A stretch of DNA of 64,000 nt, taken from Streptomyces olindensis. GTDB lineage: Bacteria; Actinomycetota; Actinomycetes; Streptomycetales; Streptomycetaceae. The notes under the pieces were generated by a model, which had not been told where the DNA came from, did not search any database, and saw nothing but the letters and a program-made list of their open reading frames with translations. The position numbers were made by a program, and so were the translations under genes. The DNA lies in assembly GCA_000696115.1 (NCBI GenBank), contig JJOH01000094.1, positions 1 through 64,000 of the forward strand, read 5' to 3'. Shown one piece after another: positions 43,889 through 52,143 of this stretch (its first letter is position 1; each line of letters begins with the position of its first letter).

Positions 43889-44363
43889 TGGAGTCGCCGT
43901 TCACGGTCACCTGCTTCGCCTCCAACGGCTTGACCGCGGGGCCCTTCTTCACGCTGCCGTCGAGGACGGAGAACTGACTGCCGTGGCAGGTGCAGGAGAT
44001 GATGTCGTCCTTGAGGTCCACCATCGGGCAGTTCTGGTGGGTGCAGATCGTCGAGAAGGCCTTGAAGTCACCCGCGGCCGGCTGCGAGACGACGACCTTC
44101 TCGTCCTTGAAGATCTTGCCGCTGCCCTCGGGGATGTCGGCGGTCTTCGCGAGCGCCGCGCCACCGGCTCCCGCCCCGGCGGACGAGCCGCCCTCGGAGT
44201 TCGTCGCGCCGCCGCCCGCGGCGCCCTGCTCGGTGGACGAGTCGGACGCCTTGTCGTCCGAGCCGCACGCCGTCAGCGCCACGGTGAGCCCCGCCGCGCC
44301 GACCGCCGCCACGACGGCACGGCGGTTCGGTCCCGACACCGGCTGAACTGATTCGCTGGTCAT
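43875..44363 (-). CDS. Rieske [2Fe-2S] lipoprotein
   Basis: A 162-aa exported iron-sulfur protein. A signal peptide with a lipobox (VALTAC, about residues 28-33) is followed by a Ser/Gly/Ala-rich linker and a Rieske domain. The cluster ligands are Cys and His in CTHQNCPM and CTCHGSQF, with the Rieske disulphide cysteines present. It is a stand-alone extracytoplasmic electron carrier of unknown partner, commonly seen in Streptomyces. GGAAGGAA precedes the ATG. Confidence 0.87.
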   Translation of the reverse strand: MTSESVQPVSGPNRRAVVAAVGAAGLTVALTACGSDDKASDSSTEQGAAGGGATNSEGGSSAGAGAGGAALAKTADIPEGSGKIFKDEKVVVSQPAAGDFKAFSTICTHQNCPMVDLKDDIISCTCHGSQFSVLDGSVKKGPAVKPLEAKQVTVNGDSITLA

Positions 44364-44746
44364 GCTGACGTTCCTTCCGGGGATTCCTGATCTGCGGAGA
44401 GGTACGGTCCTTGGGGACCGGCTGTTCAGACAACGTCGAAATCCTGACCCGTCCGCCCAGCGCCGTGGGTAAAACGGAGCTGTCGGTTCGCTGTCGGGTT
44501 CCGGCGCGCCGGCGCGAGGCCGTCGCCCATGGCGGCGCCCGACCACGGCGGGCACCGACCGGCTGGCCGAGGCCGCCCCGCGCACACGGCCGACCCGCTC
44601 GCCAACGACCAGGACTGGCACCTGGTGCTGTGGCTGCGGGCACAGGCACAGGCGGGTGACCAGGTCGGGTTGTTGGCAGCCGCGGAGGCAACAGTGGGTT
44701 CTCCGCAGCCGCGGAGGAACAGCGGGCCCTCCGCCGACCGGGGAGG
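44364..44746. other. 383-bp gap upstream of the Rieske gene, with a direct repeat
   Basis: I see no gene I can support here. GCAGCCGCGGAGG occurs twice, at 44676 and 44705, each followed by a similar ACAG(T/C)GGG tail, giving an imperfect ~22-bp direct repeat. The region should hold the promoter of the Rieske gene and the 3' end of the MFS transcript. Confidence 0.5.
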
Positions 44747-45943
44747 TTACGGCCGTACAGGCGCTTTCTCGGAGGGGAGGCGTGTGCGGTTGCGGGCCGG
44801 TCGCCGGTCGGCCGCCCAGACGGCCAGCCCGCAGGCAGCGAAGCCGGCGCCGAGCAGGCTGGAGCCCGCCCAGCCGTGGGCGGTGAAGAGGGCGGTGGTC
44901 GCGGCTGCGCCGAGGGCGGAGCCGAGGGAGTAGAAGACCATGTAACCGCCGATGACGCTGCCGACGCGATCCCGATACAGGGCGGTGAGCACATGCTGGT
45001 TGCTCACGTGCACGGCCTGGACCGCGAAGTCGAGGAGCACGATCCCGGCGACGAGGAGCCACAGTGACCACGGCAGCTGTGCGATCGCGGTCCACGAGAG
45101 GACGAGCAGGGCGAGCGCGAGACCGGTGACCGGGACCGCCCCGCCCGCATCCGCCCACCGTCCCGCGCGTGCCGCGCCGAGCGCGCCGGCGAGCCCGGCG
45201 ACGCCGAACAGTCCGATCTGGCTCTCCGTCAGCTGCCACGGCGTGTCCGCGAGCGGCAGGGCCAGTCCGCTCCACAGGCTTCCGAACGACGCGAACAAGA
45301 AGAACGCGATGAGCCCGCGCGTCAAGAAGAGCCGCTGCCCGAACAGTCCGCCGAGTGAGACGACGACCTTCCTGTATCCCGCGGTTGAGGTGGAGCGCTC
45401 CTCCGACGGCAGTGCGCCGAGCACGAGAGCCGCGAGCCCGAGTGACAGCACCGCGAGCACGGCATAGACGCTCCGCCAGCCCCACATCTCGGCGAGAGCG
45501 CCGGTGACGACCCGCGCGCCCAGGATGCCGACCACCACGCCCGAGGTCACGACACCGATGTTCCGCCCGCGTTCGGCAGGCCGGGAGACCGACGCGGCGT
45601 AGGCCACCGCGGTCTGTACGACGACCGCGAACATCCCGGCCGTCGCGAGCCCCACGAACGCCACCCATGCGGCCGGTGCCGAGGCCGTGAGGGCCATGCC
45701 CGCCGCGGTGATCAGGAGGTGCACGGCGATGAGCCGGCGCCTGTCGACCACGTCCCCGAGCGGCACCAGCAGCACCAGTCCTGCCAGATAACCGAACTGG
45801 CCGGTCGCGACGATCCATCCGGCGAGCCCCGCCGACACCCCGAGATCGCGTCCCATCGGCTCCAGAACCGGCTGCGCGGCGTAGATGCCCGCGACCGCCA
45901 CAGCGCACGCCACCGCGAGCAGTAAACGCCGCCGGGCATCCAT
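44747..45943 (-). CDS. MFS transporter (drug efflux type)
   Basis: A 398-aa protein with twelve predicted helices. The loop between helices 2 and 3 reads LLVPLGDVVDRRRLIAV, the GxxxDRxGRR-type motif A of the major facilitator superfamily. Short length and lack of a long loop fit the 12-helix drug:H+ antiporter group. ATG 45943 is chosen at the first hydrophobic segment. It diverges from an HxlR regulator across palindromic sites, so it is the likely target; the substrate is unknown. Confidence 0.86.
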   Translation of the reverse strand: MDARRRLLLAVACAVAVAGIYAAQPVLEPMGRDLGVSAGLAGWIVATGQFGYLAGLVLLVPLGDVVDRRRLIAVHLLITAAGMALTASAPAAWVAFVGLATAGMFAVVVQTAVAYAASVSRPAERGRNIGVVTSGVVVGILGARVVTGALAEMWGWRSVYAVLAVLSLGLAALVLGALPSEERSTSTAGYRKVVVSLGGLFGQRLFLTRGLIAFFLFASFGSLWSGLALPLADTPWQLTESQIGLFGVAGLAGALGAARAGRWADAGGAVPVTGLALALLVLSWTAIAQLPWSLWLLVAGIVLLDFAVQAVHVSNQHVLTALYRDRVGSVIGGYMVFYSLGSALGAAATTALFTAHGWAGSSLLGAGFAACGLAVWAADRRPARNRTRLPSEKAPVRP

Positions 45944-45956
45944 CCCACACCAACCC

Positions 45957-46002
45957 CAATCAGTAGCTGATTGCAACCAATTTGACCGTACGGCAGTATG
46001 GT
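45957..46002. promoter_or_regulatory. Two palindromes in the MFS/HxlR divergent promoter
   Basis: CAATCAG-TAG-CTGATTG (45957-45973) is a perfect 7-bp inverted repeat. ACCGTAC-GGCA-GTATGGT (45985-46002) is a near-perfect one of the GTAC/GTAT type typical for HxlR-like regulators. Two sites suggest cooperative binding. Confidence 0.6.
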
Positions 46003-46029
46003 CTCGATCCGCAACTCATGGGAGGTGTC

Positions 46030-46488
46030 ATGCCGCGCGACGCCACGGGCGCCTCGAACCCTGACTGGACCGACCCCGACTGCCCCGTCGCCCGCACGCT
46101 CGACCTCGTCGGCGACAGGTGGAGCCTGCTCATCGTCCGCGACGCGATGGACGGGGCGCGATCGTTCACCGAGTTCCAGCGCCGGACCGGCATCGCCCGT
46201 AACGTCCTCACCGACCGCCTCCGCAAGCTCACCGCTCACGGGCTCGTCGCCCAGCGCACCGCCCCGTCGGGCCGCCGTCAGCAGTACGTGCTCACCGACG
46301 CCGGCCGCGATCTCTTCCCCGTCATCGTCGCTCTGCGACAGTGGGGAGAACGCAACGCCTTCGCCCCCGGTGAGACGCACTCCGTCCTTGTCGACCGGCA
46401 CGGGAACCCGGTTCCGGCCATCGCGCCGACCAGCGCCGACGGCACTGCCCTCGACGCCGACACCACTCACGTGCGGAAGGCCCCATAA
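46030..46488 (+). CDS. HxlR-family regulator
   Basis: A 152-aa winged-helix protein. CPVARTLDLVGDRWSLLIVR and the motif GIARNVLTDRLRKLTAHGL mark the HxlR DNA-binding domain (about 15-110). The family often senses electrophiles through a conserved cysteine; here Cys lies in DPDCPVART. ATG 46030 has GGAGGT 3-4 nt upstream. It faces the MFS exporter across two palindromes and probably represses it. Confidence 0.87.
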   Translation: MPRDATGASNPDWTDPDCPVARTLDLVGDRWSLLIVRDAMDGARSFTEFQRRTGIARNVLTDRLRKLTAHGLVAQRTAPSGRRQQYVLTDAGRDLFPVIVALRQWGERNAFAPGETHSVLVDRHGNPVPAIAPTSADGTALDADTTHVRKAP

Positions 46489-46598
46489 CGGCGGAGATCA
46501 CTGGCGGTTACTATGCTCACCTCCTGCCGGAGGCCGGGGGCAAGGGCCGCATCGGGCCCCTCCGAGGCCGGTCGTGGACTGCAAGGCTGAAGAGACGG

Positions 46599-47366
46599 AT
46601 GGCCCGGGACATGCTGGAAGAGGTCACCGCGACCCGCTACATCACGCCCCTGCGTGAGGGTGGTTCGCTGCCGGGACTCGTCGAGGCCGACGACTTCGGC
46701 ACGTACGTCCTGAAGTTCACCGGCGCGGGACAGGGCCGCAAGACGCTCGTCGCCGAGGTGGTCTGCGGGGAACTCGCCCGCCGGCTGGGACTGCGCGTGC
46801 CGCGCCTGGTCACGGTCAGGCTCGACGCGGAGCTGGGACTCGGCGAGCCCGACGAGCAGGTCCAGGGCCTGCTCAGGTCCAGCGGCGGCACCAACCTCGG
46901 CATGGGCTTCCTCTCCGGCGCGCTCGGTTTCGACCCGCTCGCCTTCCGGGTGAGCCCGGAAGAGGCCGGGCGGATCGTCTGGTTCGACGCGCTGGTCAAC
47001 AACGTCGACCGGTCCTGGCGCAACCCCAACCTGCTGATGTGGCGGGGCGAGTTGTGGCTCGTCGACCACGGCGCGACGATGATCTGGCACCACAACTGGC
47101 GCGGTGCCGAGGCCTCGGCGGCCCGCCCCTACGACGCCTCCGACCACGCGCTCGCGCCCTTCGCGCCCGACATCGCCGCCGCGGCGGCCGAGTTGGCTCC
47201 CCGGATCACCGAGCGGCTCCTCGCCGAGGTCACCGCCCGGATCCCCGACTCCTGGCTGGCGGACGAGCCCGGCTTCGACACACCGGACGACCTGAGGCAG
47301 GCCTACGCGCGCCCGCTGCTCGCCCGGGCCGCCGTCATCCACGACCGCATCCAGGGAATCAAGTGA
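46599..47366 (+). CDS. Short HipA-like kinase
   Basis: A 255-aa protein kinase-like protein, much shorter than E. coli HipA (about 440 aa). The catalytic loop reads NNVDRSWRNPNLLMW, matching the D-R-x3-N-P-N pattern, and the metal-binding DFG-like site is LVDHGA. An N-terminal ATP-lobe region has YVLKFTGAGQGRKTLVAEVV. No HipB-type antitoxin is adjacent. The following DUF3037 gene overlaps its stop (GTGA), so the two proteins are made together and probably act together. ATG 46599 is used; ATG 46611 is a good alternative. The target is unknown. Confidence 0.78.
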   Translation: MARDMLEEVTATRYITPLREGGSLPGLVEADDFGTYVLKFTGAGQGRKTLVAEVVCGELARRLGLRVPRLVTVRLDAELGLGEPDEQVQGLLRSSGGTNLGMGFLSGALGFDPLAFRVSPEEAGRIVWFDALVNNVDRSWRNPNLLMWRGELWLVDHGATMIWHHNWRGAEASAARPYDASDHALAPFAPDIAAAAAELAPRITERLLAEVTARIPDSWLADEPGFDTPDDLRQAYARPLLARAAVIHDRIQGIK

Positions 47367-47776
47367 GCGACCGGCACATCATCAAGGGCGGCCCCCGGGA
47401 CCGCCAGATCTACGAGTACGCCGTCCTGCGCGTGGTCCCGCGCGTCGAGCGCGGCGAGTGCATCAACGCCGGGGTGCTCCTGTACTGCCGCGCCGAGGCC
47501 TACGTCGGCGCGCGCACCCACCTGGACGAGACCCGCCTGCTCGCCCTCGACCCGCAGGCGGACGTGGCCGGTGTCCGGGCCGCCCTCGGCGCCGTGGAGA
47601 GGCTCTGCGCGGGCGGTACGGCGGCGGGCCAGGCCGCGGCCGACGACCCCGGCCGCCGCTTCCGCTGGCTGGTCGCCCCCCGGTCCACGATCGTCCAGCC
47701 CGGACCCGTCCACACCGGCCTGACGCGAGATCCGGCGGCGGAGACGGAGCGGCTGCTGGACCTCCTGGTGAGGTGA
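47363..47776 (+). CDS. DUF3037 protein, partner of the HipA-like kinase
   Basis: A 137-aa protein recognised from RQIYEYAVLRVVPRVERGE followed by CINAGVLLYC, and LRWLVAPRSTIVQPGPVHTG-like ending (here RWLVAPRSTIVQPGPVHTG). DUF3037 proteins have no assigned function. The GTG start overlaps the kinase stop, so the pair is translationally coupled. It could be a modulator or substrate of the kinase (inference from the coupling). The operon ends about 50 bp before a new consensus promoter. Confidence 0.78.
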   Translation: MSDRHIIKGGPRDRQIYEYAVLRVVPRVERGECINAGVLLYCRAEAYVGARTHLDETRLLALDPQADVAGVRAALGAVERLCAGGTAAGQAAADDPGRRFRWLVAPRSTIVQPGPVHTGLTRDPAAETERLLDLLVR

Positions 47777-47824
47777 GAGGGGCCCGGCGGGGCCGGGGGA
47801 TGGATCACATGGCCGAGCTGGCCG

Positions 47825-47853
47825 TTGACACCGCGTGCCAGGGCTTCTAGCGT
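47825..47853 (+). promoter_or_regulatory. Consensus vegetative promoter of the fabG pair
   Basis: TTGACA (47825-47830) and TAGCGT (47848-47853) with exactly 17 bp between them; the -35 is a perfect consensus. Transcription would start ~42 nt before the first reductase gene. Confidence 0.75.
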
Positions 47854-47902
47854 CACACCCACTGAAGGTACTAAGCGGTCGCTCACCCGAGGAGAAGCAG
47901 CC

Positions 47903-48664
47903 ATGTCCACCACTGAGCAGCGGGTCGCCGTCGTCACCGGTGCCGCGCGCGGCATCGGCGCCGCCACCGCCGTACGACTGGCCGCCGAGGGCCGCGCGGT
48001 CGCCGTGCTCGACCTCGACGAAGCCGCCTGCAAGGACACCGTCGAGAAGATCACCGCCGCCGGTGGCAAGGCCATCGCGGTCGGCTGTGACGTCTCGGAC
48101 GAGGCGCAGGTCGAGGCGGCCGTCGCGCGGATCGTCGAGGAGCTCGGCGCGCCGACCATCCTGGTCAACAACGCGGGCGTGCTGCGCGACAACCTGCTGT
48201 TCAAGATGAGCGTCTCCGACTGGGACACCGTCATGAACGTGCACCTGCGCGGCGCCTTCCTTATGTCCAAAGCCTGCCAGAAGCACATGGTGGACGCGGG
48301 CTTCGGCCGGATCGTCAACCTGTCGTCGTCGTCCGCGCTCGGCAACCGCGGCCAGGTGAACTACTCGGCCGCCAAGGCGGGCCTGCAGGGCTTCACCAAG
48401 ACCCTCGCCAAGGAGCTCGGCAAGTTCGGCGTCACCGCCAACTCCGTCGCCCCCGGCTTCATCGCCACCGAGATGACCAAGGCCACCGCCGAGCGCGTCG
48501 GCATGGGCTTCGAGGACTTCAAGGCCGCCGCCGCCACGCAGATCCCGGTGGCCCGGGTCGGTGAGCCGGACGACATCGCCAACGCCATCGCCTTCTTCAC
48601 CGGCGAGGCCGCCGGGTTCGTCTCCGGCCAGGTGCTGTACGTGGCCGGCGGACCGCTCGACTAA
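47903..48664 (+). CDS. fabG: 3-oxoacyl-ACP reductase-type short-chain dehydrogenase
   Basis: A 253-aa SDR enzyme that reduces a keto group with NAD(P)H. It has the cofactor motif TGAARGIGAATA, the NNAG site at ILVNNAGVLRDN, and the catalytic Ser-Tyr-Lys as SSSSALGNRGQVNYSAAK (Tyr-x3-Lys at YSAAK). It lies first in a two-gene unit, with GAGGAGAAG ahead of the ATG. FabG activity in fatty-acid synthesis is plausible by similarity; a CoA-linked substrate is equally possible. Confidence 0.86.
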   Translation: MSTTEQRVAVVTGAARGIGAATAVRLAAEGRAVAVLDLDEAACKDTVEKITAAGGKAIAVGCDVSDEAQVEAAVARIVEELGAPTILVNNAGVLRDNLLFKMSVSDWDTVMNVHLRGAFLMSKACQKHMVDAGFGRIVNLSSSSALGNRGQVNYSAAKAGLQGFTKTLAKELGKFGVTANSVAPGFIATEMTKATAERVGMGFEDFKAAAATQIPVARVGEPDDIANAIAFFTGEAAGFVSGQVLYVAGGPLD

Positions 48665-48676
48665 GGGACGAAGAAC

Positions 48677-49435
48677 ATGACTTCCGTGGAACTCTCCGGC
48701 AAGGTCGCCCTCGTCACGGGCGCCAGCCGCGGCATCGGCTACGGCGTCGCCGAGGCGCTCGTCGCGCGCGGCGACCGCGTCGTCATCACCGGCCGCAACG
48801 AGGACGCCCTCAAGGAGGCAGTGGAGCGGCTCGGCGCCGACCGGGCCGTCCACGTCGCCGGCAAGGCGCACGACGAGGCCCACCAGGCCGTCGCCGTCGA
48901 GCGCGCGATGGAGGCCTTCGGCCGCATCGACTTCCTGGTCAACAACGCCGGCACCAACCCGGTGTTCGGGCCGATCGCCGACCTCGACCTGAACGTCGCC
49001 CGCAAGGTCTTCGAGACCAACGTCGTCTCGGCGCTCGGCTTCGCCCAGAAGACCTGGCACGCCTGGCAGAAGGACAACGGCGGCGCGATCGTCAACATCG
49101 CCTCCGTCGCGGGCCTGTCGCCCTCGCCGTTCATCGGCGCCTACGGCATCAGCAAGGCCGCGATGATCAACCTGACCGTGCAGCTCGCGCACGAGTTCGC
49201 GCCCAGGGTGCGGGTCAACGCGATCGCCCCGGCCGTCGTGAAGACCAAGTTCGCCCAGGCCCTGTACGAAGGCCGGGAGGAGGAGGCCGCCGCGGCCTAC
49301 CCGCTCGGCCGGCTCGGCGTGCCCGCCGACATCGGCGGCGCGGCCGCGTTCCTCACCTCCGAGCAGTCCGACTGGGTCACCGGCCAGACGCTCGTCGTGG
49401 ACGGCGGGATCTTCCTCAACGCCGGCACCGGCTGA
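48677..49435 (+). CDS. Second short-chain dehydrogenase (FabG-like)
   Basis: A 252-aa SDR with TGASRGIGYGVAEAL, NNAGTNPVFG and the catalytic YGISK, with Ser in NIASVAGLSPS. It begins 12 nt after the first reductase stop, so the two are co-transcribed. The pair may work on one pathway or as a heteromer. A strong terminator follows. The substrate is unknown; loss of the usual hydrophobic C-terminus is not seen. Confidence 0.85.
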   Translation: MTSVELSGKVALVTGASRGIGYGVAEALVARGDRVVITGRNEDALKEAVERLGADRAVHVAGKAHDEAHQAVAVERAMEAFGRIDFLVNNAGTNPVFGPIADLDLNVARKVFETNVVSALGFAQKTWHAWQKDNGGAIVNIASVAGLSPSPFIGAYGISKAAMINLTVQLAHEFAPRVRVNAIAPAVVKTKFAQALYEGREEEAAAAYPLGRLGVPADIGGAAAFLTSEQSDWVTGQTLVVDGGIFLNAGTG

Positions 49436-49455
49436 CACCGGCGTACGGGCCGCAC

Positions 49456-49492
49456 GGCACGGGCGCTCCTCGACACGAGGGGCGCCCGTGCC
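49456..49492 (+). terminator. Terminator of the reductase operon
   Basis: GGCACGGGCGC-T-CCTCG pairs with CGAGG-G-GCGCCCGTGCC around an ACA loop: 16 bp in two stacked helices with one T/G mismatch. It lies 20 bp after the last stop codon. Confidence 0.85.
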
Positions 49493-49634
49493 ACGCGTAA
49501 AGGCACCGCAAAGGGCGATGACAACGTAGTCACATGTTTATCGATCAAGGAGTCAGGTCCGGGGGAGGGTCAGGGGCCCCGGCACTGCGGTATGGTCTGC
49601 CGACCCTTGGTATGGCAGATCGAGGAGCGTGCGC

Positions 49635-51221
49635 GTGTTCAACCGGAACCGATGCCTGCGGCGGGTGGCGGCCATCGCGTCCATATCGTCCCTGGTGACC
49701 GGCTGCGGAGTGCTGTCGTCCGACACCCCGGAGGACGAAGGGCCGATCGTCGTCGGCACCACCAGTGCCCCCAGCACGCTCGACCCTGCCGCCTCCTGGG
49801 ACAGCTCGTGGGAGCTGTTCCGCAACATCTACCAAACGCTCCTGAGCTATCCGACCGGTGCGACCGAGCCCCAGCCGGACGCCGCCGAGAGCTGCGGCTT
49901 CAGCGACTCCTCGAACCAGGTCTACCGCTGCGAACTGCGCGAGGGCCTGAAGTTCTCCAACGGCGACGCGCTCGACGCCCGGGCCGTCAAGCACTCGTTC
50001 GACCGGATCCGCAAGATCAACGTCAACGGCGGCCCCGCCGGTCTGCTGGGCAGCCTCGAACGGGTCCAGGCGCCGAACGACCGCGAGGTGATCTTCCACC
50101 TCAACAAGCCCGACGCCACGTTCCCGTTCGTGCTCGCCACGCCCGCCATGTCGATCGTCTCCCCGGAGGCCTACCCGGAGGGCTCCCTGCACGAGGGCGA
50201 GGACGTCGTCGGCTCCGGGCCGTACACGCTCGACTCCTACGACGACGGCAAGGAGGCCGTCCTCGTCCGCAACGACTCCTACAAGGGCTACGCGGAGCGC
50301 CGGAACGACGCGGTGACCATCCGCTACTTCCAGGACTCGGCCACCATGGTCAAGGCCCTGCGCGACCAGCGGATCGACGTCACCTACCGCGGCCTGGCCG
50401 CCGGCGACGTCGTCGACCTCCAGAGCAAGACCTCCAAGGAGGAGGAGATCCAGCTCGTCGAGGGCACCGGCACCGACATCAACTACCTGGTGTTCAACCC
50501 GAAGGACTCCTGGGCCAACAAGAAGGCCGTGCGCCAGGCCATCGCCCAGGTCGTCGACCGGGCGGCGATCGCCCACAAGGTCTACAAGGACACCGTCGAC
50601 CCGCTGTACTCCATGGTCCCCAAGGGCCTCACCGGCCACACCACGGGCTTCTTCGACGACTACGGCGACCCGGACGTGGCCAAGGCCCGCAAGATCCTCA
50701 CCGACGCCGGCATCAACCAGAAGGTCCCGCTCACCTTCTGGTACACCAGCGACCGCTACGGCTCCGAGACCGCCGCGGAGTTCAAGGAGCTGGAGCGCCA
50801 GCTGGAGGACTCCGGCCTGTTCACGATCAGCCTCAAGAGCCGCCCCTGGAAGACCTACGTCGAGGGCTACCAGAACGGTGAGTACCCGGTGTTCGGGCGT
50901 GGCTGGTTCCCCGACTTCCCGGACGCCGAGAACTTCATCGCGCCGTTCGTCGGCGAGCAGAACGCCCTCGGTACGCCCTACCCGGCCCCCGAGATCACCG
51001 GCGAGCTGCTGCCCCGCTCGCGCCGGGAGAGCGACCGCGCGAGCGTGGAGAAGGAGTTCGAGGAGGCCCAGCGGATCCTCGTGAACGACGCGCGGCTGCT
51101 GCCGCTGTGGCAGGGCCGGCAGTACGTGGCGGCCAGCCGGGACGTCTCGGGCGCCGAGCGGGCCCTGGACCCGTCGACGATCATGATGATGTGGGAGCTG
51201 CACCGCAAGACCGCCTGGTAG
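49635..51221 (+). CDS. Peptide-type ABC substrate-binding lipoprotein (orphan)
   Basis: A 528-aa family-5 extracellular solute-binding protein. The signal peptide ends in a lipobox SLVTGC (about residues 19-24). The mature domain begins PIVVGTTSAPSTLDPAASWD and has the family segments LREGLKFSNGDALDARAVKHSFDRI (cited in parts) and YKGYAERRNDAVTIRYF. The usual ligands are peptides or nickel. GTG 49635 is chosen with GAGGAG 7 nt upstream; GTG 49629 is one codon pair earlier. No permease or ATPase genes adjoin it. Confidence 0.87.
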   Translation: MFNRNRCLRRVAAIASISSLVTGCGVLSSDTPEDEGPIVVGTTSAPSTLDPAASWDSSWELFRNIYQTLLSYPTGATEPQPDAAESCGFSDSSNQVYRCELREGLKFSNGDALDARAVKHSFDRIRKINVNGGPAGLLGSLERVQAPNDREVIFHLNKPDATFPFVLATPAMSIVSPEAYPEGSLHEGEDVVGSGPYTLDSYDDGKEAVLVRNDSYKGYAERRNDAVTIRYFQDSATMVKALRDQRIDVTYRGLAAGDVVDLQSKTSKEEEIQLVEGTGTDINYLVFNPKDSWANKKAVRQAIAQVVDRAAIAHKVYKDTVDPLYSMVPKGLTGHTTGFFDDYGDPDVAKARKILTDAGINQKVPLTFWYTSDRYGSETAAEFKELERQLEDSGLFTISLKSRPWKTYVEGYQNGEYPVFGRGWFPDFPDAENFIAPFVGEQNALGTPYPAPEITGELLPRSRRESDRASVEKEFEEAQRILVNDARLLPLWQGRQYVAASRDVSGAERALDPSTIMMMWELHRKTAW

Positions 51222-51253
51222 GCAGCGGCGGACGTCCGGCTTCCCGGGGCGCG

Positions 51254-51276
51254 TTGTCAGTGGTCGCCTGTAGGTT
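51254..51276 (+). promoter_or_regulatory. RecA-independent DNA-damage (PafBC-type) promoter of ung
   Basis: TTGTCAGTG (51254-51262), exactly 8 bp, then TAGGTT (51271-51276) matches the actinobacterial motif TTGTCRGTG-N8-TAnnnT at every fixed position. The spacing (much shorter than 17 bp between boxes) excludes an ordinary promoter. It sits 40 bp before the ung start. Confidence 0.8.
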
Positions 51277-51315
51277 CTGAGGCCTGAAGTGACCGCACAT
51301 CGTGAGGACGTTGAC

Positions 51316-51999
51316 GTGACCGACATCGCCATGCTGCCCGAGTCCTGGCGCGGGGTTCTGGGTGACGAGCTGCAGCAGCCCTACTTCAAGGAGCTGACGG
51401 AGTTCGTCGAGGAGGAGCGGGCGAACGGTCCCGTCCACCCGCCTCGCGAGGAGGTCTTCGCGGCGCTGGACGCCACGCCGTACGAGGAGGTCAAGGTCCT
51501 GATCCTCGGCCAGGACCCGTACCACGGCGAGGGCCAGGGGCACGGCCTGTGCTTCTCGGTCCGCCCCGGCGTGCGCATCCCCCCGTCCCTGCGCAACATC
51601 TACAAGGAGATGCACGAGGAGCTGGGCACGCCGATCCCGGACAACGGCTACCTGATGCCCTGGGCGCGCCAGGGCGTGCTGCTGCTCAACGCGGTGCTCA
51701 CGGTCCGCGGCGGTGAGGCCAACTCGCACAAGAACCGGGGCTGGGAGAGGTTCACCGACGCGGTGATCCGCGCGGTGGCCGGGCGGCCGGACCCGGCGGT
51801 GTTCGTGCTGTGGGGGAACTACGCGCAGAAGAAGCTCCCGCTGATCGACGAGTCGCGGCACGTGGTGGTCAAGGGCGCGCACCCCTCGCCCCTGTCGGCG
51901 AGGAAGTTCTTCGGCTCCCGCCCGTTCACGCAGATCAACGCGGCGGTGGCGGCGCAGGGGCACGAGCCGATCGACTGGACGATCCCGAACCTGGGCTGA
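51316..51999 (+). CDS. ung: Uracil-DNA glycosylase, family 1
   Basis: A 227-aa DNA repair enzyme that removes uracil from DNA. The water-activating motif GQDPYHG and the DNA-intercalation motif HPSPLS are intact, with the uracil pocket in LLLNAVLTVRGGEANSH. The length fits family 1. GTG 51316 has GAGG upstream; GTG 51289 is in frame but closer to the promoter. The promoter motif predicts induction by DNA damage without LexA, like dinB in this window. Confidence 0.95.
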   Translation: MTDIAMLPESWRGVLGDELQQPYFKELTEFVEEERANGPVHPPREEVFAALDATPYEEVKVLILGQDPYHGEGQGHGLCFSVRPGVRIPPSLRNIYKEMHEELGTPIPDNGYLMPWARQGVLLLNAVLTVRGGEANSHKNRGWERFTDAVIRAVAGRPDPAVFVLWGNYAQKKLPLIDESRHVVVKGAHPSPLSARKFFGSRPFTQINAAVAAQGHEPIDWTIPNLG

Positions 52000-52143
52000 C
52001 GGCGACGGGCCGCACGGCCGGTGCGCCGGGCACCGGCCGTGCGGCCCCGAACAGCCCGGTGGCGCACGGAGCGGCCTGAGCCGGATCGCCCCCGCCTGCG
52101 GTTAGCGTCGGAGGGGACAGCGGGCGAGGGCGCGGAGGGCGTG

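Noticed and set aside
44529..44933. Possible plus-strand gene upstream of the Rieske gene
   Set aside because: A short stretch (DQDWHLVLWLRAQAQAGDQV) looks protein-like, but the frame runs deep into the opposite-strand MFS gene, has no ribosome binding site and no family match.
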